A stretch of 64,000 nt of DNA from Magnetococcales bacterium (GTDB lineage Bacteria > Pseudomonadota > Magnetococcia > Magnetococcales > UBA8363): assembly GCA_015228815.1 (NCBI GenBank), contig JADGCV010000005.1, positions 1 to 64,000 of the forward strand, written 5' to 3'. The notes beneath the pieces were generated by a model. It was given only the letters and a program-made list of their open reading frames with translations, had not been told where the DNA came from and made no database searches. A program made the position numbers and the translations under genes. Shown piece by piece: positions 8,671-17,998 of this stretch; within the stretch, counting starts at the first letter, position 1; each line of letters starts with the position of its first letter.

Positions 8671-10797
8671 ATGAATCGTCCGTGGTTGGCATTGAAGGTC
8701 GGAGTCGCGGCGGATCCGTGCGGAAGGAAAGGGCGATGGAGTTCGATCCGTTCCTGGGGGCTGGCCGGTCTGCTGGCCCTGTTGGCATGGAATGTTTCCG
8801 GGAGTGCCTGGGCGTTTCAGGCTGCCGGGACCAACGGTTCCGGGGAGGGGGCCATCCACGCGGTGACCGATCCTCCCGGGGCCGGAATTCTCATGGATGG
8901 CCATTTCGTCGGCGTGACGCCGGCCCGATTCGCCTGGGAACCGGGAACCCATCGACTGGAACTCAAGAAATACGGTTATCACGACCTGGTGTTGGACCTT
9001 CAGGTGGTTCGGGGACGAAGGATGGAGGTGGATCTCAAACTCTATCCGCAACAACCGACCCGGCCCCAGGGAAGTCCCTTGATGGACCGCTTCGGCGTTT
9101 CCGACCCTTCCGTTTCCGCGTCCGGTGAATCCGCACGTCTGGTCGATGCGCCGGTGCATGCCCCATCCATTCCGGTCCGGCAAGTGCCTCCGGTCGGGAC
9201 CTCGGTGCCATCCGAAACCGCCAAACCGTCTGCCTGGGTCGTTCAGCCGGGACAGGGGGATTCCTTATCGTCGCGGAAGTCGGAGGGGGATGCCAAGGAT
9301 CGCGATTCCGGCAGGGTCTATACGGTCGAAGAGGGGGGGAGTCAGAAAATTACCGGACGGGTACAGGAAATGACCCGCAGTGAAATGCCGTTTCGCTATT
9401 CCATTCAGGTCGGCGCCTTTCTGGATCGCGAAAGCGCATTGAAACAGGCGGCTCTGTGGCGGCGCAAGGGATACGATGCCTATCTGCTCGAATTGTATGG
9501 GATCAAGGATCCGAGCCGATTGTGGCAAAGCGTCCGCATTGGCCGCTTCGACAGTATCATTGAGGCGCGGCGGTTTCTCGATGATTTTCATGCCAGGGAA
9601 AAAAGTGATGGCTACGTTGCCATGAGCGATTCCTTCGCTCCGCCAACTCAGGCTCCGATCGTTGTCCAGGGAAAAGAAAGTCGAACACCCTTCCCGGAAC
9701 CCGGGGAGATCAAGGAGGCACAAGCGTCGGGTGAAACCGGTATCCCGGTCGCAAAGTCTTTCGCGCCAGGGGCAAAGGAGGCAGGGGCGGCAGCCGGCGG
9801 GGATTCCGCCTTCGGGAAAATGCCGCCGTCATCTTCCCAAACGGTGGCAACCGCGGGTGTGGCGGATACGGGACCGGCTTTGGCGTCATCGGGAGCGATG
9901 GACCGGGCCGCGACGCCGAATCGTCCCGGACCCGAAATGACCGGGGGGGCTGCCATGCCGGCGGTTGTCCCGGTATCGGAACCGGGGAAGGCTGAATCCG
10001 GGAAAGCTGAATCCGGGAAGGGATTGGAGTTGGGACCGGTCGTGTTGTCGTCGGAAGATGGGCGTCCCAAGGTGGGGATCGGGGAAATAATGGACAAGGG
10101 GACTGCCGGTCCGTCCACGGGTTCGACGCCGGTGATGGATTTGAAGGTGGATCTGGCGCGAACCGCGGACCATTCGGTGGCGCTTGGTGACGTGGCCGCG
10201 GGGCAGGGGACCGGTGGTGGAAAGGAACCCTCTGGTGAAAAGGACCAGGTCCCGGCAAGGCCGGAAAAGGTTGCCGCGGTGGGCGATACATCCCAGGACG
10301 GGGCCAACGGAGGGGCGTCCGAGGGACAAGCTTTGTACGACCAGGCGAACGAAGCGGAGAATAAAGGAAATGTCTCCTCGGCGATGGAACTCTATCGACG
10401 GGCTTTGGAACGGGATCCGAACCATCTCCTGGCACGTCAACGTCTGGCGCGCATCCATGTCGAAGGAGGGCGTCCGGCCGAAGCCTTGGCGGTCCTCAAA
10501 CCGGCGGTCGCGGGTCGGGACAGCCGTGGACTGGCCAACGCCGATCCCAATTTTTCCGCGTTTCTCGCCGCCCTCTACCAGAGGCAGGAGGAACATTGGA
10601 AGGCAGTCGATCTTTACGAAGCCTTGTTGCGGATTCATCCCGAACGGGGAATCTGGCAGATGGGAATGGCCATTTCATTGGAAAAACTCAATGAACCGGC
10701 CAATGCGTTGCGTTATTACGAGAAGGCGCTGGCAAGCGGCGACTTGAGTTCGCGCTTGCGCGGGTTCGTCCAGAAGCGTATCCGTAATCTTCGTTGA
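8671..10797 (+). CDS. PEGA-SPOR-TPR envelope protein
   Basis: A roughly 708-residue secreted or membrane-anchored protein. After a basic N-terminus comes a hydrophobic signal or anchor segment (WGLAGLLALLAW...GSAWA). Then follow a PEGA domain (AVTDPPGAGILMDG...GTHRLELKKYGYHD), a SPOR domain near residues 240-320 (YSIQVGAFLDRESALKQA), a long low-complexity Gly/Pro/Ala/Glu linker, and C-terminal TPR repeats (ALYDQANEAENKGN...AMELYRRALERDPNH). SPOR domains bind denuded septal peptidoglycan, so a role at the cell wall or division site is likely. The ATG at 8671 has a GGAG site; an in-frame ATG at 8659 is the alternative. It is convergent with nadK. Confidence 0.85.
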   Translation: MNRPWLALKVGVAADPCGRKGRWSSIRSWGLAGLLALLAWNVSGSAWAFQAAGTNGSGEGAIHAVTDPPGAGILMDGHFVGVTPARFAWEPGTHRLELKKYGYHDLVLDLQVVRGRRMEVDLKLYPQQPTRPQGSPLMDRFGVSDPSVSASGESARLVDAPVHAPSIPVRQVPPVGTSVPSETAKPSAWVVQPGQGDSLSSRKSEGDAKDRDSGRVYTVEEGGSQKITGRVQEMTRSEMPFRYSIQVGAFLDRESALKQAALWRRKGYDAYLLELYGIKDPSRLWQSVRIGRFDSIIEARRFLDDFHAREKSDGYVAMSDSFAPPTQAPIVVQGKESRTPFPEPGEIKEAQASGETGIPVAKSFAPGAKEAGAAAGGDSAFGKMPPSSSQTVATAGVADTGPALASSGAMDRAATPNRPGPEMTGGAAMPAVVPVSEPGKAESGKAESGKGLELGPVVLSSEDGRPKVGIGEIMDKGTAGPSTGSTPVMDLKVDLARTADHSVALGDVAAGQGTGGGKEPSGEKDQVPARPEKVAAVGDTSQDGANGGASEGQALYDQANEAENKGNVSSAMELYRRALERDPNHLLARQRLARIHVEGGRPAEALAVLKPAVAGRDSRGLANADPNFSAFLAALYQRQEEHWKAVDLYEALLRIHPERGIWQMGMAISLEKLNEPANALRYYEKALASGDLSSRLRGFVQKRIRNLR

Positions 10798-10845
10798 AGG
10801 GTATCCAAAGAGTTGTCTGTTCGATTGTTCACGGGTCATGTCCCA

Positions 10846-11757
10846 TCATTCGGAAGAGGGGGTGTTTCTCAGGGGATGGTGGCGGTAGGCGGGGTTTTCC
10901 CACCAGTGCAACTTGTCGCGCAGAACGGAAAAATAGTCACGGTCCATGGCATGCAACACCCGCAGTTTATGCTGCGATTGCCGCACGAGCACCCGGTCGT
11001 TGTCGAAGAGGGCGAATCCTGCCTGACCATCCAGGGTCAGCAGTCGATCCAGCCCATCCCGGGCCAGGGTGACGGTGACGCAACCGGTGCCGGGGACGGC
11101 GATGGCGCGGTTGGCGAGGGTATGGGGACAGATGGGGACCAGAAGAATGGCGTCCAGGGCGGGATGAATGATCGGTCCTCCCGCCGAGAGGGCGTAGGCG
11201 GTGGAACCGGTGGGGGTGGAGAGGATCAGACCGTCCGACCGGGTCGAGAAGGCAAACATGTCGTCGATGGCCACTTCGCATTCCATCATTCGCGCCAGGG
11301 CCTCCTTGTGGACGACCGCGTCATTGAGAACCCGGGTCTTGAGAACCTGCTCTCCGTTACGGATGACCACGACATCGAGCAAGGTCCGGAATTCCTCGCG
11401 GAACTTTCCTTCGAGAATGCTGCTCAGGGTTGCGATCATGTTGTCCCGGACCACTTCGGTCAGGAAGCCGAGCCGTCCGACATTGACCCCCATCAGGGGG
11501 GTGTTGCGGTCGCCGACCGCACGGGTGGCGGCAATGAAGGTGCCATCGCCGCCGATCACCACCACCAGATCGCACTCGGACGGAATCTTCGACTGTGGCA
11601 CCCCATCGGCGATGGTTTCATCGATTCCCGCATCACGGGCGGTTTCGATGGAGACGGTTGCCTTGAGTCCCTGCTCATGCACCCACGAGGCCAGTTGCGC
11701 ACTGGCCTCCAGGGCCATGGGGTCGGAACGTTTGGTGATGATGCCGATGTTTTTCAT
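10846..11757 (-). CDS. nadK: NAD kinase
   Basis: NadK phosphorylates NAD to NADP. The 303-residue product contains the diagnostic VIGGDGTF motif and the TPTGSTAYALSAGGP motif, followed by PICPHTLANR. The start at 11757 (MKNIGIITKRS) aligns with the usual N-terminus; the longer in-frame start at 11853 adds a proline-rich stretch unlike the family. It is divergent from folE2. Confidence 0.95.
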   Translation of the reverse strand: MKNIGIITKRSDPMALEASAQLASWVHEQGLKATVSIETARDAGIDETIADGVPQSKIPSECDLVVVIGGDGTFIAATRAVGDRNTPLMGVNVGRLGFLTEVVRDNMIATLSSILEGKFREEFRTLLDVVVIRNGEQVLKTRVLNDAVVHKEALARMMECEVAIDDMFAFSTRSDGLILSTPTGSTAYALSAGGPIIHPALDAILLVPICPHTLANRAIAVPGTGCVTVTLARDGLDRLLTLDGQAGFALFDNDRVLVRQSQHKLRVLHAMDRDYFSVLRDKLHWWENPAYRHHPLRNTPSSE

Positions 11758-11935
11758 GACGGTTCCCTGGGGTTTGGGGCTTTGCCATGGTTGAAACGGA
11801 TGTTGTGGTCTTGCCGGAAGGCCGGTTGGGGCATACAATGCCCCTTTTTTCATGGAAATGCCAATGAATTCCCGTCATCGCCGGTCCATGTGATGCGGTC
11901 CGGGGTCGTGATCAAACGTCCGATGCAAGATCATA

Positions 11936-12808
11936 ATGATGAACCTTCAAGCCACAACCGTCGATTCCGCGCCATTGACCGATGTCCAGAGTCGCGGCGA
12001 CAGTCGCCGCATCGACATCGACAAGGTCGGGGTGAAGAATATACGTTATCCGATCATCGTTCGCGACCGCAGCCGGGGCAATCAACATACGATCGCCTCG
12101 GTCAACATGTATGTCCGTCTGCCGCACCGGTTCAAGGGGACGCACATGTCGCGTTTCCTGGAGGTGTTGAGCGCTCATGATCAGGCGGTCTCGGTCGAGA
12201 ACCTTCCCAATCTCCTTCAGGGAATTCGCGACCATCTCGACGCCGAAGAGGCGCACATCGATCTGGAATTTCCGTTCTTCATCCAGAAGAAAGCCCCGGT
12301 GACCGGGGCCCAGGCAATGATGGACTACCAGGTCCGGTTTTCGGGCATCCAGAGCGGCGACGATTTTCGCATGACCCTGGGCGTGGTGATCCCCGTGACC
12401 ACCCTGTGTCCCTGTTCCAAGGAAATCTCGGAACGAGGCGCCCACAATCAACGTTCCCATGTCACGGTCAATCTTTCCTTTCATCGTTTCGTCTGGGTCG
12501 AGGAGGTGATCGAACTGGTGGAACGTCAGGCTTCGTGTCCCCTGTACGCCATCCTCAAGCGGCCCGATGAAAAATATGTCACCGAGCGGGCTTATGATCA
12601 TCCGATGTTCGTGGAGGACATGGTTCGCGCTGTCGCGGCGGAACTGGAAAAAGATTCCAGAATTGCCTGGTTTACCGTGGAATCGGAAAATTTCGAGTCG
12701 ATTCACAACCATTCGGCCTATGCCTTCCTGGAAGGGGGCGGAAAAAAAGAAAGCCGGGACCTGTTACGTTACGGTTCGGATGCCTTCGGGGAAAGGAGAC
12801 AGCGATGA
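11936..12808 (+). CDS. folE2: GTP cyclohydrolase FolE2 (type IB)
   Basis: FolE2 converts GTP to 7,8-dihydroneopterin triphosphate, the entry to folate and related pterins, and is the zinc-independent alternative to FolE. The 290-residue product carries the family's PVTTLCPCSKEIS motif with the metal-binding cysteine, then RGAHNQRSHVTV, and ends with a conserved NHSAYAF segment. In some bacteria folE2 is induced by zinc starvation through Zur. Here an ATCATaATGAT palindrome overlaps the start codon, but whether it is an operator is speculative. The next ORF overlaps its stop by an ATGA. Confidence 0.96.
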   Translation: MMNLQATTVDSAPLTDVQSRGDSRRIDIDKVGVKNIRYPIIVRDRSRGNQHTIASVNMYVRLPHRFKGTHMSRFLEVLSAHDQAVSVENLPNLLQGIRDHLDAEEAHIDLEFPFFIQKKAPVTGAQAMMDYQVRFSGIQSGDDFRMTLGVVIPVTTLCPCSKEISERGAHNQRSHVTVNLSFHRFVWVEEVIELVERQASCPLYAILKRPDEKYVTERAYDHPMFVEDMVRAVAAELEKDSRIAWFTVESENFESIHNHSAYAFLEGGGKKESRDLLRYGSDAFGERRQR

Positions 12809-13080
12809 TTCAGTCGGTCGAGGCCGAGATCGGTGTTGATGGCATCGTGGTTCTGAAGGAGCCCCTGTTCCTTGCCGAGAGACGGCGAGCCGTGGTGACG
12901 GTTCTCGAACCAGTGGAGGATATGGCTGGAAAAAGCAACGCCAAACAGGTTTTGGAACTTCTCGATTCCATGGAGTTCCGGGGAACTTCCAGCCTGGGGC
13001 CGGAAGAGATCGATTGGATCATTTGCGAAAACCGTCATGCCTGGAGTGAATGGTCAGGATACCGGCGGAATGTTCCATGA
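12805..13080 (+). CDS. Small antitoxin-like protein coupled to folE2
   Basis: A 91-residue protein whose ATG overlaps the folE2 stop codon (ATGA), which implies translational coupling. The N-terminal half (AEIGVDGIVVLKEP...RRRAVVTVLEP) resembles the beta-rich start of many small VapB-like antitoxins, and the C-terminal half ends with an acidic/aromatic region (EEIDWIICENRHAW). No toxin gene follows; the next 119 bases are non-coding up to proS. It may be an orphan antitoxin or an unrelated small protein. Confidence 0.6.
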   Translation: MIQSVEAEIGVDGIVVLKEPLFLAERRRAVVTVLEPVEDMAGKSNAKQVLELLDSMEFRGTSSLGPEEIDWIICENRHAWSEWSGYRRNVP

Positions 13081-13115
13081 TGATCCGGATTCGGGGTTGG
13101 CGTTTTTTTCATGTC

Positions 13116-13143
13116 TTGACACGATGAAGAATAAATTTATCGA
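13116..13143 (+). promoter_or_regulatory. Sigma-70-like promoter candidate for proS
   Basis: A perfect TTGACA at 13116-13121 is followed after 16 bases by TATCGA, a weak -10 match, about 55 bases before the proS ATG. It resembles the candidate upstream of gap (TTGACA, 17 bases, TATCAA). Confidence 0.4.
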
Positions 13144-13199
13144 ATGGCAGGCGGCTGTTTCCTGGAACATCAACACGTCGCGAACACGAGCGAGGGGCT

Positions 13200-14969
13200 A
13201 TGCGTTTTGGCGCCACATTGATTCCCACATTGAAGGAAAATCCGGTCGAGGCGCGGGTGGAGTCCCATCGCCTGATGTTGCGGGCTGGTTTGATTCGGCA
13301 ACTGGGGGCGGGGATTTATACCTGGCTTCCCCTGGGGTTGCGGGTGTTGCGCCGGGTGGAGGCAATCGTCCGTGAGGAGATGAACGCCGCGGGGGCCCAG
13401 GAAATACTGATGCCCGGAGTGTTGCCCGCCGAATTGTGGCGTGAGTCGGGACGATGGCAGGTGTATGGACCTGAACTGCTTCGCTTTCAGGATCGCGGCG
13501 GGCGGGAATTCTGTCTTGGCCCGACGCATGAAGAGGTGGTGACCGATCTGGTCCGCCGGGAACTTCGCTCCTATCGCGACCTTCCCGCCAATTTCTATCA
13601 GATTCAGACCAAATTCCGCGATGAGGTCCGTCCGCGCTTCGGCATCATGCGCGGACGGGAATTTTTGATGAAGGACGCCTATTCGTTCGATCTTGACGAA
13701 GAGGGATTGGAACGAAGCTATCGTTCGATGGTGGCGACCTACAGGCGCATCTTTGACCGCTGTGGCCTGCGTTACCGTGCCGTCGAGGCGGACACAGGGG
13801 CCATCGGCGGGGCTTTTTCCCATGAATTTCATGTATTGGCCGAGAGTGGCGAGGATGTCATCGTCTCCTGTGACGGGTGCGGCTACGCAGCCAATCTTGA
13901 AAAGGCGGAGGGGACGCCGGTATCCGCGATGACCGAAGTGGACGAAATGTCGCCGCCGCTTCGGGCGGTTGAGACCCCCGGACAAAAAACAATGGAGGAA
14001 GTCGCTTCCTTTCTGGGGGTGCCGCTTGAAAAAACGGTCAAATCCTTGGTGGTGGCGGGGGATGAAGGGGCGTTTCAACTGTTGTTGCGCGGCGACCATG
14101 AACTCAATCTTGTCAAGGCGGCGCGCGCCCTGGGGATGACCGTGGTCCATCTGGCGGAACCGGAACAGGCGGAACGATGGGCTGGGGTTACCGTCGGATC
14201 GATGGGACCGGTGGCGGGACGGTTGCCGATGGTGGCGGATTCGGTGTTGCGGAATCTGTCCGGTTTCGTCGCCGGGGCCAACATCGAGGGATGGCACCAT
14301 GTCGATGTTGCGTGGGGGCGGGATTGTCCGGTTCCGCGCTGGGCCGATCTGCGCAATGTCGTGGCGGGTGATCGTTGCGGGCGTTGCGGCGCGGGGACGC
14401 TGCGGCTGGACCGGGGCATCGAGGTGGGCCATGTGTTCAAACTGGGCGATAAATATACCCGGGCCTTGAAGGTGACGGTTCAGGATGCCCAGGGGCGCGA
14501 ACGGACACCGATCATGGGATGTTATGGAATCGGTGTTTCGCGGATCGTCGCTGCCGCCATCGAGCAGAATCATGATGACAATGGCATCGTCTGGCCTCTT
14601 TCCCTGGCACCGTTCCCGGTGGAACTGGTGGTGGTCAATCCTCGCGACGGAGAATCGATGCGCATTGCCCAGGATGTGGAGCGGGAATTGCTTCGGGGGG
14701 GCATCGAGTCGCTCGTCGATGATCGGGATGAGCGACTGGGGGTCAAATTCAAGGATGCCGATCTCCTGGGGATCCCCTTTCGCGCATTGATCGGCGGACG
14801 CTCCCTGAAGGAGGGGACGGTCGAAATTCAGCAGCGCGGCGGCGCGGAAAAAGTATCAGTCCCTCTGGGGGACGTCGTGGCCCAATTGCGTGCCCGGATT
14901 CGGGCGGCGGCGGATACGGCGGGCGACGACACCCATCTTCGATCCGTGGAAGTCCCGGAACATGAATGA
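13200..14969 (+). CDS. proS: Prolyl-tRNA synthetase
   Basis: ProS charges tRNA-Pro. The 589-residue length and the presence of an editing insertion between motifs 2 and 3 mark it as bacterial-type ProRS. Visible features are the N-terminal TLKENPVEARVESHRLM, motif 2 around FRDEVRPRFGIMRGREFLMKD (interrupted here only for length), the editing domain near residues 230-380, motif 3 (GCYGIGVSRIVAAAIEQ) and the anticodon-binding C-terminus. The stop overlaps the start of the following CheX gene. Confidence 0.96.
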   Translation: MRFGATLIPTLKENPVEARVESHRLMLRAGLIRQLGAGIYTWLPLGLRVLRRVEAIVREEMNAAGAQEILMPGVLPAELWRESGRWQVYGPELLRFQDRGGREFCLGPTHEEVVTDLVRRELRSYRDLPANFYQIQTKFRDEVRPRFGIMRGREFLMKDAYSFDLDEEGLERSYRSMVATYRRIFDRCGLRYRAVEADTGAIGGAFSHEFHVLAESGEDVIVSCDGCGYAANLEKAEGTPVSAMTEVDEMSPPLRAVETPGQKTMEEVASFLGVPLEKTVKSLVVAGDEGAFQLLLRGDHELNLVKAARALGMTVVHLAEPEQAERWAGVTVGSMGPVAGRLPMVADSVLRNLSGFVAGANIEGWHHVDVAWGRDCPVPRWADLRNVVAGDRCGRCGAGTLRLDRGIEVGHVFKLGDKYTRALKVTVQDAQGRERTPIMGCYGIGVSRIVAAAIEQNHDDNGIVWPLSLAPFPVELVVVNPRDGESMRIAQDVERELLRGGIESLVDDRDERLGVKFKDADLLGIPFRALIGGRSLKEGTVEIQQRGGAEKVSVPLGDVVAQLRARIRAAADTAGDDTHLRSVEVPEHE

Positions 14970-15426
14970 CCTTTTGTCGATGGCACTGTCCGATGCCGTG
15001 ACCGAAATCGCCCAGACCATGTTGTTCACGGATATTGGCATCGGACCGTTCGAGGTCCAGGGCAACCTTCAGACAGCCGATTTCAGTGCCATCGTTGGTT
15101 ACGGTGGCGGCTTGAACGGCAGCCTCAGACTTGGGGGATCCCTGAACGCTTCCCTGCGATTGGCTGGGGCTTTGTTGGGTGAAACCCGTGAATCGTGGGA
15201 CCAGGAATTGGAGGATGCGTTTGGTGAAATGGCCAATATGATCGCCGGAGGGGTGCAGACCCGGATCGAGGGGTTGGTCGGGACGATCACTCTGACCCCG
15301 CCCATGGTGATTCAGGGGAAAAACCACCAGATCGCGGGCCAGCAGCCTTCCCACAGGTTGTGTCGCCACTTTGAAATCGATGGGATGGGCTTTTTCTGTG
15401 AAATTCACCGTACCGATCCTGCCTGA
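14962..15426 (+). CDS. CheX-family chemotaxis phosphatase-like protein
   Basis: A 154-residue protein of the CheC/CheX fold. It contains the ELEDAFGEMANMIAGG stretch, whose ExxN (EMAN) motif is the catalytic pair used by CheX and CheC to dephosphorylate CheY-P. The glycine-rich GYGGGLNGSLRLGG strand pattern also fits. CheX domains also occur in proteins not linked to flagellar chemotaxis. The ATG at 14962 overlaps the proS stop, so translation is probably coupled; the frame extends upstream to 14890 but inside proS. Confidence 0.8.
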   Translation: MNDLLSMALSDAVTEIAQTMLFTDIGIGPFEVQGNLQTADFSAIVGYGGGLNGSLRLGGSLNASLRLAGALLGETRESWDQELEDAFGEMANMIAGGVQTRIEGLVGTITLTPPMVIQGKNHQIAGQQPSHRLCRHFEIDGMGFFCEIHRTDPA

Positions 15427-15458
15427 AGGCGGGCGGGCATGACCTTTGGGGAGGACGC

Positions 15459-15851
15459 ATGAATCGGGATCAGGAGCGGAATCGGACCCGGAATCTGCAT
15501 CGGAATCCGATGCAGAATGGCGGTCGGGGAAATCGGGATGCGTTTTCGGAAGCGGCGCGCGTGGACGCGATTTTTCCTGATTCGACCCGGGATGTGGTAC
15601 GGGCGTGGGTGCGCGGCATGTTGCCCAGTATCGCCGAACCTTTGATCCGTGAGGAAATCGCCCGTTTGCGGGATGAGGAACTGCGACGGGTGCCCCCAGG
15701 GGAATTGGCGGAGGCGGTACGGGACTGGCTTGAACCGAGAATCGATTCGATGGCCCGGCAAACGATTCGGGACATGGTGGTTTCCATCCTTCCCGATATT
15801 GCCGCCTCCTTGATCGAGAAGGAGATCCAACGCATCCGCGAAGGGGGCTGA
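15459..15851 (+). CDS. DUF2497/PopZ-C-terminus-like small protein
   Basis: A 130-residue protein with an Arg/Asn-rich N-terminus and two related amphipathic segments: VVRAWVRGMLPSIAEPLIREEI (about 46-67) and, later, DWLEPRIDSMA...ILPDIAASLIEKEI. This W-hx-LPxIxxxLIxxEI pattern resembles the C-terminal oligomerisation region of DUF2497/PopZ proteins of alphaproteobacteria. It follows the CheX gene by 32 bases. Function is not established; the resemblance is by eye. Confidence 0.6.
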   Translation: MNRDQERNRTRNLHRNPMQNGGRGNRDAFSEAARVDAIFPDSTRDVVRAWVRGMLPSIAEPLIREEIARLRDEELRRVPPGELAEAVRDWLEPRIDSMARQTIRDMVVSILPDIAASLIEKEIQRIREGG

Positions 15852-15937
15852 CGGCGGCGCGTCTTGAGGGCGATCGGAAGGCAGGCTTGATTCGGGTTTG
15901 CATTTCCCGGAAGGGTTGATTGGGAATCGGGGATCCG

Positions 15938-17959
15938 ATGGAAAAAGAAAACCTGATGATTCGGTTGCGGCAGGCTTTGCGGATTCACGAATCGGGTGAT
16001 GTCGCCGCCGCCGAGACTGTTTATGCGGAGGTTGTTGGGGTTCTCCCCCATTTTTCCGATGCCTGGCATCTCTGGGGATTGGCGGCCCAGGACCTTGGAC
16101 GCCATGAGGATGCGGTTTTTCGTTTGGGCCGCGCCATCGCCAAGGGGGGCGAACAGGGGCAAACTCTGTATCACCTTGGGGTATCGCTCCACGCCCTGGG
16201 ACGGTGTTTGGCGGCGGTGGCGTGTCTTGAAAAAGCGGTTCGGCTCGAACCCGACAACCCGGAGTTTCTGGCGGAACTGGCCAATGCCATGCTGGAACAA
16301 AAGGACCTGTCGCGCGCGGAGTCGCTGTATCGACAGGTGTTGGCGCTCAAGGAGGCTTTTCCCCAGGTGCATTACAATCTGGCCACGGTGTACCGGGAAA
16401 CGGGACGGGATGCGCAGGCAGTGCATCATTGGCTGCGAACTCTGGAACTTGATCCCGGACACTGGAAGGCCTGTTTCAGTCTGGGACTCACCTTGCAGTT
16501 CGACAATCGAATCGAGGAGGCGGTATCCTGTTTTTCACGCGCAATAACCCTCAAACCCGACTATCTGCGTGCGCGATGGGCGCTGCATCTGGCTTTGCCC
16601 ACCTTGTTTGCCGACGAAGAGGAGATGATACGCGCCAGGCAACGTTGGATGGCGGGGGTGGACGAACTGCAACGCACCTTTTTTCCCGCTTCGGAAGTGG
16701 AACTGGAAGAAGCGCGGTACGCTTGTGAATCGACGACCAATTTCCATCTTCACTATCAGGGGGGCAATGATCTGGAGGCACAGAAGGTCCAGGGGGCACT
16801 TCTGACGCGACTGGCCCATCGGATTTATCCGGGCCATGAGGGACCGTTGCCTCCCGCCGTTCTTCATGAGGGGCGGATTCATGTCGCCTTTGTTTCTTCC
16901 TTTTTGTACGGCCATTCCGTATTCAAAACCCATTCCCGCTTCATCACCCGTCTCGACAGGAGACGATTTTTCGTCCGTGTGTTCTATACCGGGACCGTTC
17001 ATGACGAATACCTCGGGTCGATCATGCGCGAATGCGATGTCTTTCACGATATTGGGCATCGGAGTTCCCGTCTGATCGAAGCCATTTGCGAGGTCGCTCC
17101 CGAGGTCCTGATCTATACCGATCTGGGGATGGATCCATCACTGAATCTGGTATCCGCGCTGCGGTTGGCACCGATTCAGTGCAATGCCGGGGGGCATCCG
17201 ATCACTTCGGGCCTTGCCAACATGGACTATTTCCTGAGCAGTGATGATATGGAATGCGAACATGCGGCGGCTCATTACAGCGAAACGCTCATTCGCCTGC
17301 CACACCTGGCCCACTGCTATCCCTCCCCCAGGGTCGAACATGCCATCATTCCCCCGGGCGCCGAGCGGGAGGAGGGTACGGTGGTTTATTGCAATCTGCA
17401 AAACCTGATCAAACTGTTGCCACGACACGATCATGTCTATCCCGCCATCGCCCGCGCGTTTCCCCAGGCCCGTTTCTGGTTTATCGATGTCGGGGGAGGG
17501 AGCGGCAGCGTTTTTCGGCGGCGATTGCAGAGGGTTTTTTCCCGCTACGACTTGGACCATGAACACTATTGCCGTCTGTTCCCGAAGATGGATCTGTACC
17601 GTTTTTTTGGGTTGATCCGGCAGTCCGACATCATTCTCGACGGGATTTCGTGGTCCGGCAACAATTCCAGCATGGAAGCGCTCGCCCTGGACAAACCGAT
17701 TGTCACCCTGCCGGGAGAGATGTTTCGCAGTCGTCATACCCATGGAATTCTGAAGCGTTTGGGGCTTTTTGAAACCCAGGCGGAAAACCTGGAGCGCTAC
17801 ATCGCCATTGCGGTTCGTTTGGGGAAGGATCCGGCCTTTCGTGCATCGGTCACACGGTCGATCGCCGAGCGAAAACATGTTCTCTACGAGGATCCCGAAC
17901 CGATCCGGGGGTTGGAACGGGAATTGGAACGCCTGGTCGCCCTGAATCATGGTGGCTGA
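15938..17959 (+). CDS. TPR-GT41 glycosyltransferase (SPINDLY/OGT-like), copy 1
   Basis: About 673 residues. The first third is tetratricopeptide repeats (ALRIHESGDVAAAETVYAEV; AWHLWGLAAQDLGRHEDAVF; YHLGVSLHALGR). The last half matches the catalytic part of GT41 O-GlcNAc/O-fucosyl-type transferases: HVAFVSSFLYGHSV, IQCNAGGHPITSG, YCNLQNLIKLLP and the GNNSSMEALALDKPIVTLPG nucleotide-sugar-binding region. Such bacterial proteins glycosylate surface proteins or make glycans; the substrate is unknown. ATG 15938 is preferred; a TTG at 15920 behind GGAAGG is the alternative. A second GT41 gene lies at 59.7 kb. Confidence 0.85.
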   Translation: MEKENLMIRLRQALRIHESGDVAAAETVYAEVVGVLPHFSDAWHLWGLAAQDLGRHEDAVFRLGRAIAKGGEQGQTLYHLGVSLHALGRCLAAVACLEKAVRLEPDNPEFLAELANAMLEQKDLSRAESLYRQVLALKEAFPQVHYNLATVYRETGRDAQAVHHWLRTLELDPGHWKACFSLGLTLQFDNRIEEAVSCFSRAITLKPDYLRARWALHLALPTLFADEEEMIRARQRWMAGVDELQRTFFPASEVELEEARYACESTTNFHLHYQGGNDLEAQKVQGALLTRLAHRIYPGHEGPLPPAVLHEGRIHVAFVSSFLYGHSVFKTHSRFITRLDRRRFFVRVFYTGTVHDEYLGSIMRECDVFHDIGHRSSRLIEAICEVAPEVLIYTDLGMDPSLNLVSALRLAPIQCNAGGHPITSGLANMDYFLSSDDMECEHAAAHYSETLIRLPHLAHCYPSPRVEHAIIPPGAEREEGTVVYCNLQNLIKLLPRHDHVYPAIARAFPQARFWFIDVGGGSGSVFRRRLQRVFSRYDLDHEHYCRLFPKMDLYRFFGLIRQSDIILDGISWSGNNSSMEALALDKPIVTLPGEMFRSRHTHGILKRLGLFETQAENLERYIAIAVRLGKDPAFRASVTRSIAERKHVLYEDPEPIRGLERELERLVALNHGG

Positions 17960-17998
17960 GCGGAAGTACCGGATGATTGGTTTTGGTGTTTGTTTTGG

